The notes: generated by a model not told the origin, from the sequence alone. A DNA stretch of 64,000 bases from Xenorhabdus cabanillasii (GCF_003386665.1 NZ_QTUB01000001.1:1240001-1304000), one strand, 5' to 3'. Positions 40,562-51,373 are shown, numbered from the stretch's first letter. Made by a program: numbers and translations.

Positions 40562-41216
40562 ATTTAAGACTCATTCTTTTTGAACAAAACAATTTTGGGA
40601 TTCATTTCCCAATAAAAATTATTAATTTTTATTGTTCATATTCTGGATGTAATAATTTTTAATAGGTTTATTTCATTATTTAATATCTCTAATATCAATA
40701 AACCATTCGATTTAATAATTAATCCCTGAGCCTTGGTTGCAGAGTGATGTTATATTGGAAGGCGCTGACAGCTGTAAAAATTATTTTAAAAACTATATTA
40801 AGTGGATAATTGACTAGGAAAATGTACTTTTCCCAGTTTTATAGTTTGCCGTTAGTCCTAAGTTGGCGCGCATTATTCCAAACTGAAATATAATAATCAA
40901 TCGATTTTTCTAATGTTTTTCGTGTATTGAAGGATAATGTTATATCATTATTTAAGATACCTCTTTCATTAACTATTTATTTTTGTATCATCCAATAATT
41001 TAAATTAAATAAGATGTTCTTTTTCTGGATGGATATTAATTTAAATTTTGGTATTTATTCATAACCTAAATTAGCTATTAATATCCCCTTAATAATTATT
41101 TTTACTTCAGAAGTAACAATTTTCCAGCACCGTAAGCTTGGTATTAATATATTCGGCAATAACTAAACATCGTCATAACATACATAGAAATTCTCATTGA
41201 TATATTATTTATTTAG
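40562..41216. other. AT-rich upstream region of the LuxE/LuxC-like operon
   Basis: About 650 bases without an ORF and strongly AT-rich compared with the operon. It must contain the operon promoter on the minus strand. I see no certain operator. Together with the following palindrome it separates the operon from the acetyltransferase gene. Confidence 0.5.
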
Positions 41217-41277
41217 TATCCCCGTCGTCTTTCAAGTTACAGTCAACAAAGAGGAAACTTGAAAGACGACGGGGATA
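41217..41277. repeat. 61-bp palindromic element (22-bp perfect inverted repeat)
   Basis: Arms begin TATCCCCGTCGTCTTTCAAG and pair perfectly over 22 bp with a 17-base loop. The element has the size and shape of a small non-autonomous palindromic repeat. A diverged relative lies at 17939-17975. No T-run follows, so it is not a simple terminator. Confidence 0.85.
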
Positions 41278-41527
41278 AGTCCAGTTAACTTTCAACTTCC
41301 AGTCTTGTCAGGGCAGCTTAGGTGTAGGAAGATATGGCTACAAATACAGAGTTTCGTTATATGCTGCAACAAGAATTCATACTGAACAGGCAGTTAAATC
41401 AGCACTAAAAGATATTTGACAATGAATACTCCATTACTGAAACAACCTCGAATCACACAGAGTGATGTATTTTGAACGCGGATACATCACCATAGGCAGC
41501 GTTCTATGGTAATAATCAATTTTTAAG
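41278..41527. other. gap before the acetyltransferase gene with possible coding debris
   Basis: A short frame (about 41335-41420) reads YAATRIHTEQAVKSALKDI and then stops; it could be the end of a lost gene, but it is too short to identify. The promoter of the acetyltransferase gene should also be here. Confidence 0.35.
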
Positions 41528-42178
41528 ATGAGATTTACCATGCAGAAAAAACATTGGTCAACATATCAACTTTTACATGATGTTATAAGAAATCCAAATA
41601 TACATATTAAAGGTACTCATAGTTATTACAGCGATTGCTGGGACAATGGTTTTGAAGAATCTGTTGTCCGTTATTTGCAAGGAGATGAAGGTAGCCGACA
41701 TTGGATCTCCAAATGGGATATAGACAAGTTATACATTGGTGACTATGTGTGTATTGGTGCCGAAGTAGTTATTTTAATGGGAGGAAACCATACACATCGT
41801 TCTGATTGGTTTTGCCTTTATCCTTTTTTAGAATTTATTGATGAAGCCTATATTGGCAAAGGTGATACCTGTATTCATGATGGTGTGTGGATAGGAATGC
41901 GGGCAATGATCATGCCAGGAGTCACAATTGGTGAAGGAGCTATCATTGCAGCAAACAGCGTTGTCACTTGTGATATTCCACCCTATAGCATTGTGGCAGG
42001 AAGCCCTGCTAAACATATTAGATATCGTTTTGCGGAAGATGTTATTAATGAGCTTCTTGCTATAAAAGTTTATGATTGGCCACCAGCCAAATTTGAAGCT
42101 ATGAAACGCTTTTTATGTGCTTCAGATATTGATGCGTTGAAAAAGGCGGCTATGTTATATGATATGTTGAACTCGTGA
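41528..42178 (+). CDS. xenobiotic acetyltransferase, CatB/Vat type (left-handed beta helix)
   Basis: 216 residues; starts at 41528 or at the in-frame ATG 41540. Hexapeptide repeats of the left-handed beta helix are visible (VWIGMRAMIMPGVTIGEGAIIAANSVV), and the catalytic His is in GGNHTHRSDW. SPAKHIRYRF closes the domain. The family acetylates chloramphenicol, streptogramin A or related hydroxylated compounds with acetyl-CoA. It could protect the cell from its own or a competitor's metabolite; substrate not predictable. Confidence 0.9.
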   Translation: MRFTMQKKHWSTYQLLHDVIRNPNIHIKGTHSYYSDCWDNGFEESVVRYLQGDEGSRHWISKWDIDKLYIGDYVCIGAEVVILMGGNHTHRSDWFCLYPFLEFIDEAYIGKGDTCIHDGVWIGMRAMIMPGVTIGEGAIIAANSVVTCDIPPYSIVAGSPAKHIRYRFAEDVINELLAIKVYDWPPAKFEAMKRFLCASDIDALKKAAMLYDMLNS

Positions 42179-42204
42179 CCTCAAATAATCGTATTATTTA
42201 GTTT

Positions 42205-42233
42205 AGGCAGTTGCCCATTGGCAACTGCCTTTA
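42205..42233. terminator. hairpin between acetyltransferase gene and yhiN
   Basis: Perfect 11-bp stem AGGCAGTTGCC / GGCAACTGCCT with a CATT loop and a TTTATGTTTT exit on the plus strand; serves the plus-strand gene. Confidence 0.82.
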
Positions 42234-42306
42234 TGTTTTCCTTCCCGGTGAAGCTGGCAAACCCGTCAGACTGAAAGAAGTCTAAGTTTCCCTACGACAA
42301 TTTAGT

Positions 42307-43557
42307 TCATGTTATTACACTTGTTTTATATAAATTTTTACTGGAGTTAAACTTTATTGTCTCTGCACACATGATTAAAGCCTGCGCACAAGCCCATGCA
42401 GAACTCCATGCCCATTGGAAGTTATATCCGCCAAGCCAGCCGGTAACATCAACAACTTCACCAATAAAATACAATCCTTTGACTTTATGGGATTCCATTG
42501 TTTTCGATGACAGCTCATTGGTGTTCACACCGCCAAGAGTAACTTCCGCTGTACGATATCCTTCCGTGCCATTTGGTTGTACCTGCCAGCATTGCAGGGT
42601 TGTGATCAGCGCTTTTTTCTGTGTCAGGTTAAGTTGTTTCAGAGAGAGTTCCGGTAATTGATCAAGAGACTGCAAACATTCCACCAGACGTTTGGGCAGC
42701 AGTTTGGCAAGAGTATTTTTCAAACTTTGGTTAGGATGTGATTCTCGCTCATTGTTCAGGAAGGTATCCAGGTCTGTATCAGGAAGTAAGTTAATACTCA
42801 CGTACTCACCGGGCTGCCAATAACTGGAGATCTGTAAAATCGCGGGGCCGGAGAGTCCGCGATGGGTAAACAGGACATTTTCTCTGAACACGGTGCCATC
42901 TTTTGCGGTGACAACCGAAGGAACTGCAACACCAGAGAGGGTTTGCAGCTGTTCCAGCAATGGTTTATGCAAGGTAAAAGGCACTAATGCCGCACGGGTG
43001 GGCAGGATATTAAGACCGAACTGTTCCGCGATGCGATAACCTAAAGGGGACGCTCCCAATCCGGGCATGGATAATCCACCAGATGCCACAACAAGTGAGT
43101 GTGTACTTACTTTCTTTCCCGATGCGATAACCTCAAATCCCTGTTCATATTTCTCGATTTGTGTCACTTCGCTGCGTAGCCGGATAGTCACCTGACCTGC
43201 TTCACACTCTTGCAAAAGCAGATCGACAATTTGTTGGGCAGAATCGTCACAAAAAAGCTGTCCCAACGTTTTTTCGTGATAGGCAATCCCATGACGTTGA
43301 ACCAAATCAATAAAATCCCACTGTGTATAGCGAGCAAGTGCTGACTTACAAAAATGGGGATTGGCAGAAAGATAAGCCGCAGGTTCAGTATACATATTGG
43401 TGAAGTTACAGCGCCCGCCGCCGGACATCAAAATTTTGCGACCTGCTTTTTTACCGTTATCCAATACCAGAACGTTCAATCCTGCTTGCCCCGCTTGTGC
43501 AGCACAAAACAAGCCAGCCGCGCCGGCACCAACAATCACTACATCAAATTTTTCCAT
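42307..43557 (-). CDS. yhiN: YhiN, HI0933-family flavoprotein
   Basis: 416 residues. The FAD-binding start VVIVGAGAAGLFCAAQAG is followed by GRKILMSGGGRCNFTN, the family signature, and it ends with the FAD motif region YFIGEVVDVTGWLGGYNFQWAWSSA. These proteins are NAD(P)/FAD oxidoreductases of unresolved substrate. Divergent from pitA as in E. coli. Confidence 0.93.
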   Translation of the reverse strand: MEKFDVVIVGAGAAGLFCAAQAGQAGLNVLVLDNGKKAGRKILMSGGGRCNFTNMYTEPAAYLSANPHFCKSALARYTQWDFIDLVQRHGIAYHEKTLGQLFCDDSAQQIVDLLLQECEAGQVTIRLRSEVTQIEKYEQGFEVIASGKKVSTHSLVVASGGLSMPGLGASPLGYRIAEQFGLNILPTRAALVPFTLHKPLLEQLQTLSGVAVPSVVTAKDGTVFRENVLFTHRGLSGPAILQISSYWQPGEYVSINLLPDTDLDTFLNNERESHPNQSLKNTLAKLLPKRLVECLQSLDQLPELSLKQLNLTQKKALITTLQCWQVQPNGTEGYRTAEVTLGGVNTNELSSKTMESHKVKGLYFIGEVVDVTGWLGGYNFQWAWSSAWACAQALIMCAETIKFNSSKNLYKTSVIT

Positions 43558-43877
43558 TCGTTTGTTGTCTCTATCTTGCCGAATTACTTTCTTGCCGGAT
43601 CACTTTGCAGGAAATAAACTTCATTATGGAGGGACTATCTGCAAAATGCAGAGAAAAATCAGCATTTGTTTGAACTTGTATCGTGACAAGTCATTTTTCA
43701 TCAAAAAAATATCAAAACATAGAAATTATGTAATGTGTTGATATATATTATGAAAATGATTTATTTGTTGTCGGTTTATTGTCATTAAATCAAAAAAAGG
43801 TCATATTTCTCTTTTCCCGCCAGCGTTTGTCACTGATAATGCGCCGCGTTCATGTCCTACTAACTGGCTTAACGTTT

Positions 43878-45368
43878 ATGCTACATCTGTTTACTGGCCT
43901 GGATTTTTATACCGGCCTTATGTTAGTACTTGCTCTGTTGTTTGTGCTTTTCTATGAAGCCATCAATGGGTTTCATGATACCGCAAATGCAGTAGCAACT
44001 GTTATTTATACCCGCGCTATGCGTTCGCAATTTGCCGTTGTCATGGCAGGGGTTTTTAACTTTTTTGGTGTCCTCCTTGGTGGATTAAGTGTCGCTTACG
44101 CGATTGTGCATCTATTACCTACAGATCTTCTGCTGAATGTCAGCTCAAGCCACGGCTTGGCGATGGTTTTCTCCATGTTGCTGGCGGCAATCATCTGGAA
44201 TCTGGGCACATGGTATTTCGGCATTCCGGCATCCAGCTCTCATACGTTGATTGGTTCCATTATCGGTATTGGCCTGACCAATGCGATAGTGACCAGCTCT
44301 TCTGTCGTTGAGGCGCTTAATATTCCGAAGATGATACAGATTTTCATGTCGTTGATTCTGTCTCCTCTGGTTGGTTTGGTGATTGCAGGAGCGATGGTCT
44401 TTTTACTGCGCCGATACTGGAGCGGAACTAAAAAGCGTCGTCGTATCCACATGACTCCGGCTGAACGTGAAAAACAGGATGGTAAACGTAAACCACCATT
44501 CTGGACACGGACTGCACTGATCCTTTCTGCTGTTGGTGTGAGTTTTTCTCATGGCGCAAATGATGGACAGAAGGGTATCGGTCTGATCATGCTGGTCTTG
44601 ATTGGTGTCGCGCCTGCTGGCTTTGTTGTCAATATGAACTCAACAAGCTATGACATTGCCCGCACCCATGATGCAGTTGTTCATTTACACCAGTATTATG
44701 AACAACATGCTCTTGCGCTTTCTCATGCGATTGAGCTGACTCCGGCTGTATCTGCGGTTGAAGAACAACTGGACATGACTTTCCACTGTGATAGTTCACG
44801 TGCGTTGGTTGTGCTGAATAACACGGAAACGATGTTGGGAAGTATCCAGAACTTCAATCAGCTGACCCCAGACCAACGTAACAACATGCGTCGTATGCTG
44901 ATGTGTATTGCTGATACTGCGGGAGCGGTAGCCAAACTGCCTGAAACCAGTATGGAAGATGCACGTTTCCTGCATAAGTTGCGTAAAGATCTGCTGGATA
45001 CCGTTGAATATGCACCAATGTGGATCATTATCGCTGTGGCTTTTGCCCTGTCTCTGGGGACAATGGTTGGTTGGAAACGGGTTGCTGTCACTATTGGTGA
45101 GAAAATCGGTAAAAAAGGCATGACATATGCCCAGGGAGTTTCAGCTCAGGTTACAGCAGCAGTGTCGATTGGGGTTGCCAGTTATACGGGGATGCCAGTA
45201 TCGACAACACAGGTTCTCTCTTCTGCGGTAGCAGGTACAATGCTGGTTGATGGTGGTGGTGTTCAAAGTAAGACTATCAAAAATATCATGCTGGCGTGGG
45301 TACTGACATTGCCTATTTCAATTGCACTGTCAGGCTGCCTGTATTGGATTGCTCTGCAACTGATCTAA
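43878..45368 (+). CDS. pitA: PitA, low-affinity inorganic phosphate transporter
   Basis: 496 residues from the ATG at 43878 ([10 protein letters not shown]), matching the E. coli start; the frame is open 33 codons further without a known N-terminus. About ten membrane helices. The N-terminal signature [20 protein letters not shown] is intact. In the C-terminal repeat [12 protein letters not shown] has Gln where E. coli PitA has His. It imports metal-phosphate with protons. Confidence 0.95.
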   Translation: MLHLFTGLDFYTGLMLVLALLFVLFYEAINGFHDTANAVATVIYTRAMRSQFAVVMAGVFNFFGVLLGGLSVAYAIVHLLPTDLLLNVSSSHGLAMVFSMLLAAIIWNLGTWYFGIPASSSHTLIGSIIGIGLTNAIVTSSSVVEALNIPKMIQIFMSLILSPLVGLVIAGAMVFLLRRYWSGTKKRRRIHMTPAEREKQDGKRKPPFWTRTALILSAVGVSFSHGANDGQKGIGLIMLVLIGVAPAGFVVNMNSTSYDIARTHDAVVHLHQYYEQHALALSHAIELTPAVSAVEEQLDMTFHCDSSRALVVLNNTETMLGSIQNFNQLTPDQRNNMRRMLMCIADTAGAVAKLPETSMEDARFLHKLRKDLLDTVEYAPMWIIIAVAFALSLGTMVGWKRVAVTIGEKIGKKGMTYAQGVSAQVTAAVSIGVASYTGMPVSTTQVLSSAVAGTMLVDGGGVQSKTIKNIMLAWVLTLPISIALSGCLYWIALQLI

Positions 45369-45384
45369 TCGTTTTTTAAAAAAA

Positions 45385-45416
45385 GGTTGAGTCACATAAG
45401 CGGCTCAACCCTTTTT
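45385..45416 (+). terminator. terminator of pitA
   Basis: 7-bp stem GGTTGAG / CTCAACC, 12-base loop, then CTTTTTATT, 17 bases after the pitA stop. Confidence 0.8.
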
Positions 45417-45460
45417 ATTGCACTTTTCATTTTCACATTCGTTTGCCTTTGCCATCACTA

Positions 45461-45787
45461 TCAGACAATGACGATCAGACACAGTAAAACAATCCCACAT
45501 AACACTCTCGTCAATATAAATTGTTTCCGCAGCCTTTCGCAGAAAAAGATAACATCAGTACTGTGATGGTTGAGGTAGCTTTGCGAATTGATGTAGTGTA
45601 CCAGTCGAATATGTTTACCAAACTGACCATTAGCAGTAAAAAAGCCATTACCATCAATAGATTGGTATAGCATCGGATCTGCCTGGCGTAAAATAGATAA
45701 TAATACGCGGAGCGAAGAGAGATAGCGTAATATATTGATCATGCAGATAATGCAAATTGCCCAAAAGAATGCAACCATACTGAACAT
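45461..45787 (-). CDS. uspB: universal stress protein B
   Basis: 108 residues (E. coli 111). Two membrane helices, one at the N-terminus (VAFFWAICIICMINIL) and one at the C-terminus (CGIVLLCLIVIV), with a charged middle part. It is a stationary-phase (RpoS-dependent) membrane protein linked to ethanol tolerance. Divergent from uspA as in E. coli. Confidence 0.93.
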   Translation of the reverse strand: MFSMVAFFWAICIICMINILRYLSSLRVLLSILRQADPMLYQSIDGNGFFTANGQFGKHIRLVHYINSQSYLNHHSTDVIFFCERLRKQFILTRVLCGIVLLCLIVIV

Positions 45788-46130
45788 ATTTCCCCCTCCT
45801 TAGAGCGGCAATGAAATGCCAGATTAAGAATTCATCTCAAAAGATAGCAACATGAATAATCACTGTATTAAATTTTAGGAGGAAATAGAGTATTAGAAAA
45901 GTCGAACGACAGTGAAAAATGGGTTCAGAACAGGGAATGTAATGCTGATAAGGTATTTAATATTACTGTAGCTTTGTAAGCTGATATATGTATTTTCAAA
46001 CAGTTAAAAAAATAAAGTAACAAGTTGTGATCACAACAACACTCAAAAGAGACCTCAAGCAGTTATAGTATAAATATAGAATCATGGCGTTTAATGCCGC
46101 CAATCCATTTTATGGAAGGAGTTCACTTAT
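45788..46130. promoter_or_regulatory. divergent uspB / uspA control region
   Basis: About 340 bases without a gene. It contains a perfect 14-bp palindrome, GTTGTGATCACAAC, at 46024-46037, about 95 bases before uspA; it could be an operator, but its centre has no 6-base spacer and so is not a CRP site. E. coli uspA is repressed by FadR; this palindrome does not match the FadR consensus well. Confidence 0.5.
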
Positions 46131-46562
46131 ATGGCTTACAAACATATCCTTGTTGCAGTTGATCTATCTCCAGAAAGCAGGATTTTGGTGGATAAAGCGG
46201 TTTCATTAGCAAAACCATACAATGCCAAAGTTTCCTTGATCCATGTTGATGTCAACTACTCTGATCTTTATACCGGTCTAATTGACGTGAATCTTGGTGA
46301 TATGCAAGAGCGTATTGCTGATGAAACCCGTAATTCTCTGAAAGAGTTATCTGCCAATTCAAGCTATGAAATTCAGGAAACGCTGAGTGGCAGCGGTGAT
46401 TTAGGGCAAGTCCTTGTTGATGCTATCAAGCAATATGATATGGATTTAGTTGTGTGCGGTCATCATCAGGATTTTTGGAGCAAGCTAATGTCTTCCGCAC
46501 GTCAGCTTATTAACACAGTTCATGTTGATATGCTGATTGTTCCATTACGTGATGAAGATTAA
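46131..46562 (+). CDS. uspA: universal stress protein A
   Basis: 143 residues (E. coli 144). Starts [18 protein letters not shown], the standard UspA strand with a Ser-rich turn, and ends [16 protein letters not shown]. coli-type UspA does not bind ATP, and the G-2x-G-9x-G ATP motif is not evident here. Ribosome binding site GGAAGGAG. Induced on growth arrest in the family. Confidence 0.97.
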   Translation: MAYKHILVAVDLSPESRILVDKAVSLAKPYNAKVSLIHVDVNYSDLYTGLIDVNLGDMQERIADETRNSLKELSANSSYEIQETLSGSGDLGQVLVDAIKQYDMDLVVCGHHQDFWSKLMSSARQLINTVHVDMLIVPLRDED

Positions 46563-46587
46563 TCTTCGGTTAAAATTGGATTCTGTG

Positions 46588-46617
46588 AAATCGTCCGCTT
46601 GTGCAGGCGATTTTTTT
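46588..46617 (+). terminator. terminator of uspA
   Basis: AAATCG-CCGC / GCAGGCGATTT imperfect stem with a TTGT loop followed by seven T residues, 25 bases after the uspA stop. Confidence 0.85.
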
Positions 46618-46831
46618 GCTTAAGAAAAGATGATGACTCGTTTAATGACACTTTTTTAGAAATTCAATGAATTATTTTTAACAAAACTTATAAAAATAGT
46701 TATTGAAATTCAATCATGAAATGGTGGTATATTCAGAAAGCAAACGGTAGTTACCTCACATTTTCGACAAAAAATAAAAAGGAAAATGGCTGAGGGAGCA
46801 TCACATCTGAATGATATAAAGGAAACTATAA

Positions 46832-48175
46832 ATGAATGTTTCATCATCTTTAGTCTCATTTCTCGAATCAATCCAGTGTCACAATCCACATCAACCAGAA
46901 TATTTACAAGCAGTCAGGGAAGTGATGACATCACTTTGGCCTTTTCTTGAAAGATATCCGCAATATCGTGAGCAAGGTTTGCTGGAGCGTCTGGTTGAAC
47001 CGGAAAGAGTTATTCAATTCCGCGTTAGTTGGGTTGATGATCAGGGAAGAGTTCAGGTGAATCGTGCATGGCGAGTGCAGTTTAACTCTGCCATTGGGCC
47101 ATTTAAAGGAGGGATGCGTTTTCATCCTTCCGTTAATCTTTCAATCCTTAAATTTTTGGGTTTTGAGCAGACGTTGAAAAACGCTCTGACAACGTTGCCA
47201 ATGGGGGGCGGAAAAGGAGGTTCTGATTTCGATCCGAAAGGAAAAAGTCAGGGTGAAATCATGCGGTTTTGTCAGGCATTGATGACAGAATTGTACCGCC
47301 ATCTGGGGCCTGATACTGATGTACCTGCTGGTGATATTGGTGTTGGTGGTCGGGAAGTTGCCTTTATGGCAGGGATGATGAAGAAATTATCCAACAATAC
47401 AGCTTGCGTTTTCACGGGTAAGGAACTTTCTTTTGGTGGCAGTTTAATCCGCCCTGAAGCAACGGGTTATGGCCTGGTTTATTTCACTCATGCCATGCTT
47501 AAACGTCATGGTATGGAGCTGGATGGGATGCGGGTATCTGTTTCTGGCGCAGGAAATGTTGCTCAATACACTATCGAAAAATGTATGGAGCAGGGTGCTA
47601 AAGTGGTTACGGTATCCGATTCTGGCGGTTCTGTACTGGATGAAGAAGGTTTCACTCCAGAGAAGCTGGCTCATCTCGAAGAGATTAAAAATAAGCGTTA
47701 TGGTCGTGTCGAAGATTATGCCAAAGAGCGTGGTTTGACTTTCCTTAAAGGTCAAAATCCGTGGTCGGTGCCTGTCGATATTGCTCTGCCTTGCGCTACC
47801 CAGAATGAACTGGATCTGGAAGATGCGAAGTTACTGATTAAGAATGGTGTAAAAGCGGTTGCAGAAGGGGCAAACATGCCAGCAACTATTGCAGCGACGG
47901 ATGCTTTCCTTGAGGCGGGCGTTTTGTTTGCACCGGGTAAAGCGGCCAATGCGGGAGGTGTGGCAACTTCTGGTCTGGAAATGGCGCAGAACGCAGCACG
48001 TCTGAGCTGGAAAGCAGAGAAAGTGGATGTCCGCTTATATCACATTATGCTCGATATTCACCAGGCCTGCGTAGAATATGGTGGAGAAAGCAAGCAAACC
48101 AATTACGTACAGGGAGCGAATATAGCTGGCTTTGTTAAAGTCGCTGATGCAATGCTGGCGCAGGGTGTATTGTAA
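46832..48175 (+). CDS. gdhA: NADP-specific glutamate dehydrogenase
   Basis: 447 residues, the same as E. coli GdhA. The catalytic lysine region PMGGGKGGSDFDPKGKS and the Rossmann motif VSGAGNVAQYTIEK are intact. It aminates 2-oxoglutarate to glutamate under ammonia-rich conditions. In E. coli dtpB occupies this place between uspA and rsmJ, so gdhA is a local difference in order. Confidence 0.98.
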   Translation: MNVSSSLVSFLESIQCHNPHQPEYLQAVREVMTSLWPFLERYPQYREQGLLERLVEPERVIQFRVSWVDDQGRVQVNRAWRVQFNSAIGPFKGGMRFHPSVNLSILKFLGFEQTLKNALTTLPMGGGKGGSDFDPKGKSQGEIMRFCQALMTELYRHLGPDTDVPAGDIGVGGREVAFMAGMMKKLSNNTACVFTGKELSFGGSLIRPEATGYGLVYFTHAMLKRHGMELDGMRVSVSGAGNVAQYTIEKCMEQGAKVVTVSDSGGSVLDEEGFTPEKLAHLEEIKNKRYGRVEDYAKERGLTFLKGQNPWSVPVDIALPCATQNELDLEDAKLLIKNGVKAVAEGANMPATIAATDAFLEAGVLFAPGKAANAGGVATSGLEMAQNAARLSWKAEKVDVRLYHIMLDIHQACVEYGGESKQTNYVQGANIAGFVKVADAMLAQGVL

Positions 48176-48223
48176 TCCAGTGAGCTTTTCAGCGAACAAT
48201 AAGTGATTTTTTTGATGAATAAA

Positions 48224-48252
48224 CCCCATATTGTCATGGGGCTTATTTTTTT
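48224..48252 (+). terminator. terminator of gdhA
   Basis: Perfect 6-bp stem CCCCAT / ATGGGG followed by CTTATTTTTTT, 49 bases after the stop. Confidence 0.85.
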
Positions 48253-48269
48253 AAGTTAATGCCTGAAGT

Positions 48270-48505
48270 AAAAATACGGTAGCACTGGCAAACCAATATC
48301 CATTAAAAATAGAATAATAGCCGCTGATACTGATGACTTGGATTCGCCTAAGTAAGTGCAACTTCTCAGAAAGGCGGTCAGTTGCTATAGCAGGCATCTT
48401 GCTCGCCAAAGGAAAATGCACTATGACCTATTTAGTAAATCGATTAGATATTCACTGAGTTGGTTACTGACAAAGTGCTGTTTTTTATTCAGCACTTTGT
48501 TTTAA
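48270..48505 (+). ncRNA. candidate intergenic transcript with its own terminator
   Basis: Between gdhA and the convergent rsmJ a second plus-strand terminator exists at 48470-48501 (11-bp stem ACAAAGTGCTG / CAGCACTTTGT, exit TTTTAA), although gdhA already has one 220 bases earlier and no ORF of length lies between. The segment contains further small inverted repeats around 48357-48385. A small RNA is one explanation. No known family recognised. Confidence 0.35.
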
Positions 48506-48569
48506 CCTACTGTTTTTCAAATATCTGTTTGGGGACTATTGCATGATATTTCGTGTTGGCATTACATAA

Positions 48570-49325
48570 TCAACAAGGATAAATATCAAAACGGTGATTT
48601 TTAGTAGTAATCGCCGCGGATGCGTTAACCCCGGCCAACGGCTCTGCGTAATCCGGTCGTTTCACCACAACACGGCGTTTTGCCAGTGCACGGGCAGGTG
48701 CCAATAATGCATCGGCATCTTCATCTGCACCTACCAGAGACTGGAATACACGCATCTCTTTTTTGACCAGTGCGCTTTTTTGTCGGTGTGGATACATCGG
48801 ATCAAGATAAACCACATCAGGCTGTGGAGTGATATCCGTCAATGCGGTAATGCTTGAGGTGTGGATCAGTGTCATGCGCTCTTTCAGCCAGCCACCAATC
48901 TCTTCATCCTGATATCCACGCTGTAGCCCGTCCTCTAATAAAGCCGCGACGACAGGATGGCGTTCCAGCATTCTGACATGACAACCAATTGCCGCCAGTA
49001 CAAAGGCATCACGCCCTAATCCTGCTGTTGCATCGACTACTGTGGGTAAATAGTCTTTCTTGATACCAACTGCCTTGGCGACAGCTTCACCACGACCACC
49101 ACCAAACCGGCGGCGATGAGCCATCGTACCGGCAACGAAATCTACATAAATCCCGCCCAATTTAGGTTCATCGCGCTTACGCAGTTCCAGCCGTTCCGGG
49201 GTCAGTACCAACGCCATAGTGGAATCTTCATCGTGTATCAGACCCCAACGTTCAGCTAATTGAGATAAGGCGCTGTTATCAGCGCCCTGTTCGCAAATCA
49301 AACAAATATTCACGCGAATTCCCAC
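48570..49325 (-). CDS. rsmJ: 16S rRNA m2G1516 methyltransferase RsmJ
   Basis: 251 residues (E. coli 250); start is a GTG at 49325 or the GTG four codons later. AdoMet motif [14 protein letters not shown] and the NPPY-equivalent [10 protein letters not shown] are present, and [11 protein letters not shown] closes the fold. It methylates G1516 of 16S rRNA. Only 5 bases after prlC, in operon with it. Confidence 0.95.
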   Translation of the reverse strand: MGIRVNICLICEQGADNSALSQLAERWGLIHDEDSTMALVLTPERLELRKRDEPKLGGIYVDFVAGTMAHRRRFGGGRGEAVAKAVGIKKDYLPTVVDATAGLGRDAFVLAAIGCHVRMLERHPVVAALLEDGLQRGYQDEEIGGWLKERMTLIHTSSITALTDITPQPDVVYLDPMYPHRQKSALVKKEMRVFQSLVGADEDADALLAPARALAKRRVVVKRPDYAEPLAGVNASAAITTKNHRFDIYPC

Positions 49326-49330
49326 ACAAA

Positions 49331-51373
49331 TTATCCAGTGATACCGGCACTTTTCAGCATTGCATCCAGTTTTGGTTCGCGACCACGGAAGCGAACAAAC
49401 AGCGTCATTGGATCTTCTGAACCGCCACGGGACAGGATATTGTCAAGGAACGACTGACCTGTTGTACGATTGAAAATCCCTTCTTCAGAGAAGCGGGAAT
49501 AAGCATCTGCTGCGAGCACATCAGCCCATAGATAGCTGTAATAACCTGCTGCATAACCACCATTGAAAATATGGCTGAAAGAGTTAGGAAAACGGTTCCA
49601 CTCTGGTGACGGAACGACAGAGACCTGTTTCTTAACGGATTGTAAGGTTGGCAGGATTTGCGCCCCTTTTGCCGGGTCATATTCAGAGTACAGGCGAAAA
49701 TCAAACAGACCAAACTCCAACTGTCGCAGGAGAAACATTGCGGCCTGATAGTTCTTCGCTGCCAGCATATTATCCAGCATCTCTTTTGGCAGAGGCTCTT
49801 TAGTCTCATAGTGACCGGAGATAAACGCCAGTGCTTCCGGTTCCCAGCACCAGTTTTCCATAAACTGACTTGGCTGCTCAACCGCATCCCACGGCACACC
49901 ATTGATACCAGAAACATCCAGCGTTTCAATTTCTGTCAGCATATGGTGCAAGCCATGACCAAACTCATGGAACAGGGTTATCACTTCATCGTGAGTAAAC
50001 AGAGCAGGTTTATCACCAACCGGTTTATTGAAATTACAGGTCAGATAAGCAACAGGTTTCTGTATTTCACCGGTAGCGTGGCGCATTCTGCCAGCACAGT
50101 CGTCCATCCATGCGCCGCCACGTTTATGCTCACGGGCGTAGAGATCCAGATAGAAACTGCCACGCAATGTCTGCTTTTCATCATACAGTTCGAAGAAGCG
50201 AACATCAGGATGCCAGGTTTCTACATCGTGTCGCTCTTTGGCTGTGATGCCATAAATGCGATGGACAATTTCAAACAACCCTTCAATTACCTGTTGTTCA
50301 GGGAAATAAGGACGCAGTTGTTCATCGTCAATGGAGAATTCGTGTTGTTTCTGTTTTTCGCTGTAATACGTCAGATCCCATGCTTCCAGCTTATCAACAC
50401 CGTAATGTGAACGGGCAAAGTTAGTCAGCTCTTCCAGTTCCTTTTTGCCTTGACCATGAGCACGATGAGCCAGGCCATTCAGGAAATCGAGTACTTGCTG
50501 AGGTGTTTTAGCCATTTTGGTGGCAAGGGAGTGTTCGGTGTAGTTTTTGAAACCTAGCAATTGGGCGAGTTCATGACGTAATGCCAACATTTCCGCCATA
50601 ATGGCATTATTGTCCCATTTCCCGGCATCAGGCCCTTGATCGGATGCGCGGGTAGTGTAGGCGTAATACATTTCCTGACGCAGCTCACGGTTATCAGCAT
50701 AAGTTATGACAGGAAGATAGCTTGGAATATCCAGCGTCAGCAGCCAGCCTTCCTGATTTTTGGCTTCTGCGGCGGCTTTGGCAGCAGCTTTGGCGCTTTC
50801 AGGTAAACCAGCCAGATCATTTTCATCGGTAATGAGCTTCGTCCATCCCATTGTGGCATCCAGCACATTATTGCCGAATTGGGAGCCGAGTTCTGATAGA
50901 CGGGCGGTGATTTCACCGTAGCGTTTTTGTTTCTCTTCCGGCAGACCAATGCCTGTTAACTCAAAATCACGCAATGTATCTTCAATAGATTTGCGCTGTG
51001 GTTGAGACAGAGATTCAAAAGAATGGCTTTCTTTGAGTGACTTATAAGCCTGATATAGTCCTTTATGCTGCCCAAGCCAGGTACTGAATTCGGAAAGCAG
51101 GGGCAGGCTTTGCTCATAGGCTTCGCGAAGCTCCGGGCTATTTTTGACGGAGTTGAGATGTCCGACAGGTGACCACATACGGGAAAGCTTGTCTGATGCT
51201 TCAGAGAGTGGTTGGCACAGGTTATCCCAGGTGAAAATTGAATTCTCGGTTAAAATCTTCTCAATTACCTGACGGTAGTTCGCCAGCGTTTCTTTTACAG
51301 CAGGAACGACATGTTTAGGTTCAATCTCAGCGAACTTAGGCAATACCGAAGATGTCAGTAACGGATTAGTCAT
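49331..51373 (-). CDS. prlC: oligopeptidase A
   Basis: 680 residues, equal to E. coli PrlC. M3 zinc metallopeptidase with HEFGH in [13 protein letters not shown] near residue 468 and the downstream glutamate in the [14 protein letters not shown] helix. It degrades signal peptides and small oligopeptides in the cytoplasm. This copy is followed by rsmJ, the conserved neighbour, so it is the ancestral one of the two in this window. Confidence 0.97.
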   Translation of the reverse strand: MTNPLLTSSVLPKFAEIEPKHVVPAVKETLANYRQVIEKILTENSIFTWDNLCQPLSEASDKLSRMWSPVGHLNSVKNSPELREAYEQSLPLLSEFSTWLGQHKGLYQAYKSLKESHSFESLSQPQRKSIEDTLRDFELTGIGLPEEKQKRYGEITARLSELGSQFGNNVLDATMGWTKLITDENDLAGLPESAKAAAKAAAEAKNQEGWLLTLDIPSYLPVITYADNRELRQEMYYAYTTRASDQGPDAGKWDNNAIMAEMLALRHELAQLLGFKNYTEHSLATKMAKTPQQVLDFLNGLAHRAHGQGKKELEELTNFARSHYGVDKLEAWDLTYYSEKQKQHEFSIDDEQLRPYFPEQQVIEGLFEIVHRIYGITAKERHDVETWHPDVRFFELYDEKQTLRGSFYLDLYAREHKRGGAWMDDCAGRMRHATGEIQKPVAYLTCNFNKPVGDKPALFTHDEVITLFHEFGHGLHHMLTEIETLDVSGINGVPWDAVEQPSQFMENWCWEPEALAFISGHYETKEPLPKEMLDNMLAAKNYQAAMFLLRQLEFGLFDFRLYSEYDPAKGAQILPTLQSVKKQVSVVPSPEWNRFPNSFSHIFNGGYAAGYYSYLWADVLAADAYSRFSEEGIFNRTTGQSFLDNILSRGGSEDPMTLFVRFRGREPKLDAMLKSAGITG

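Noticed and set aside
41217..41277. Rho-independent terminator of the LuxE-like operon
   Set aside because: The element lies upstream of that operon and has no T-run; its relative at 17939 points to a repeat family.
49658..50410. 250-codon frame antisense to prlC
   Set aside because: Fully inside the conserved prlC gene and a corresponding antisense frame recurs in the paralogue, as expected of a shadow.
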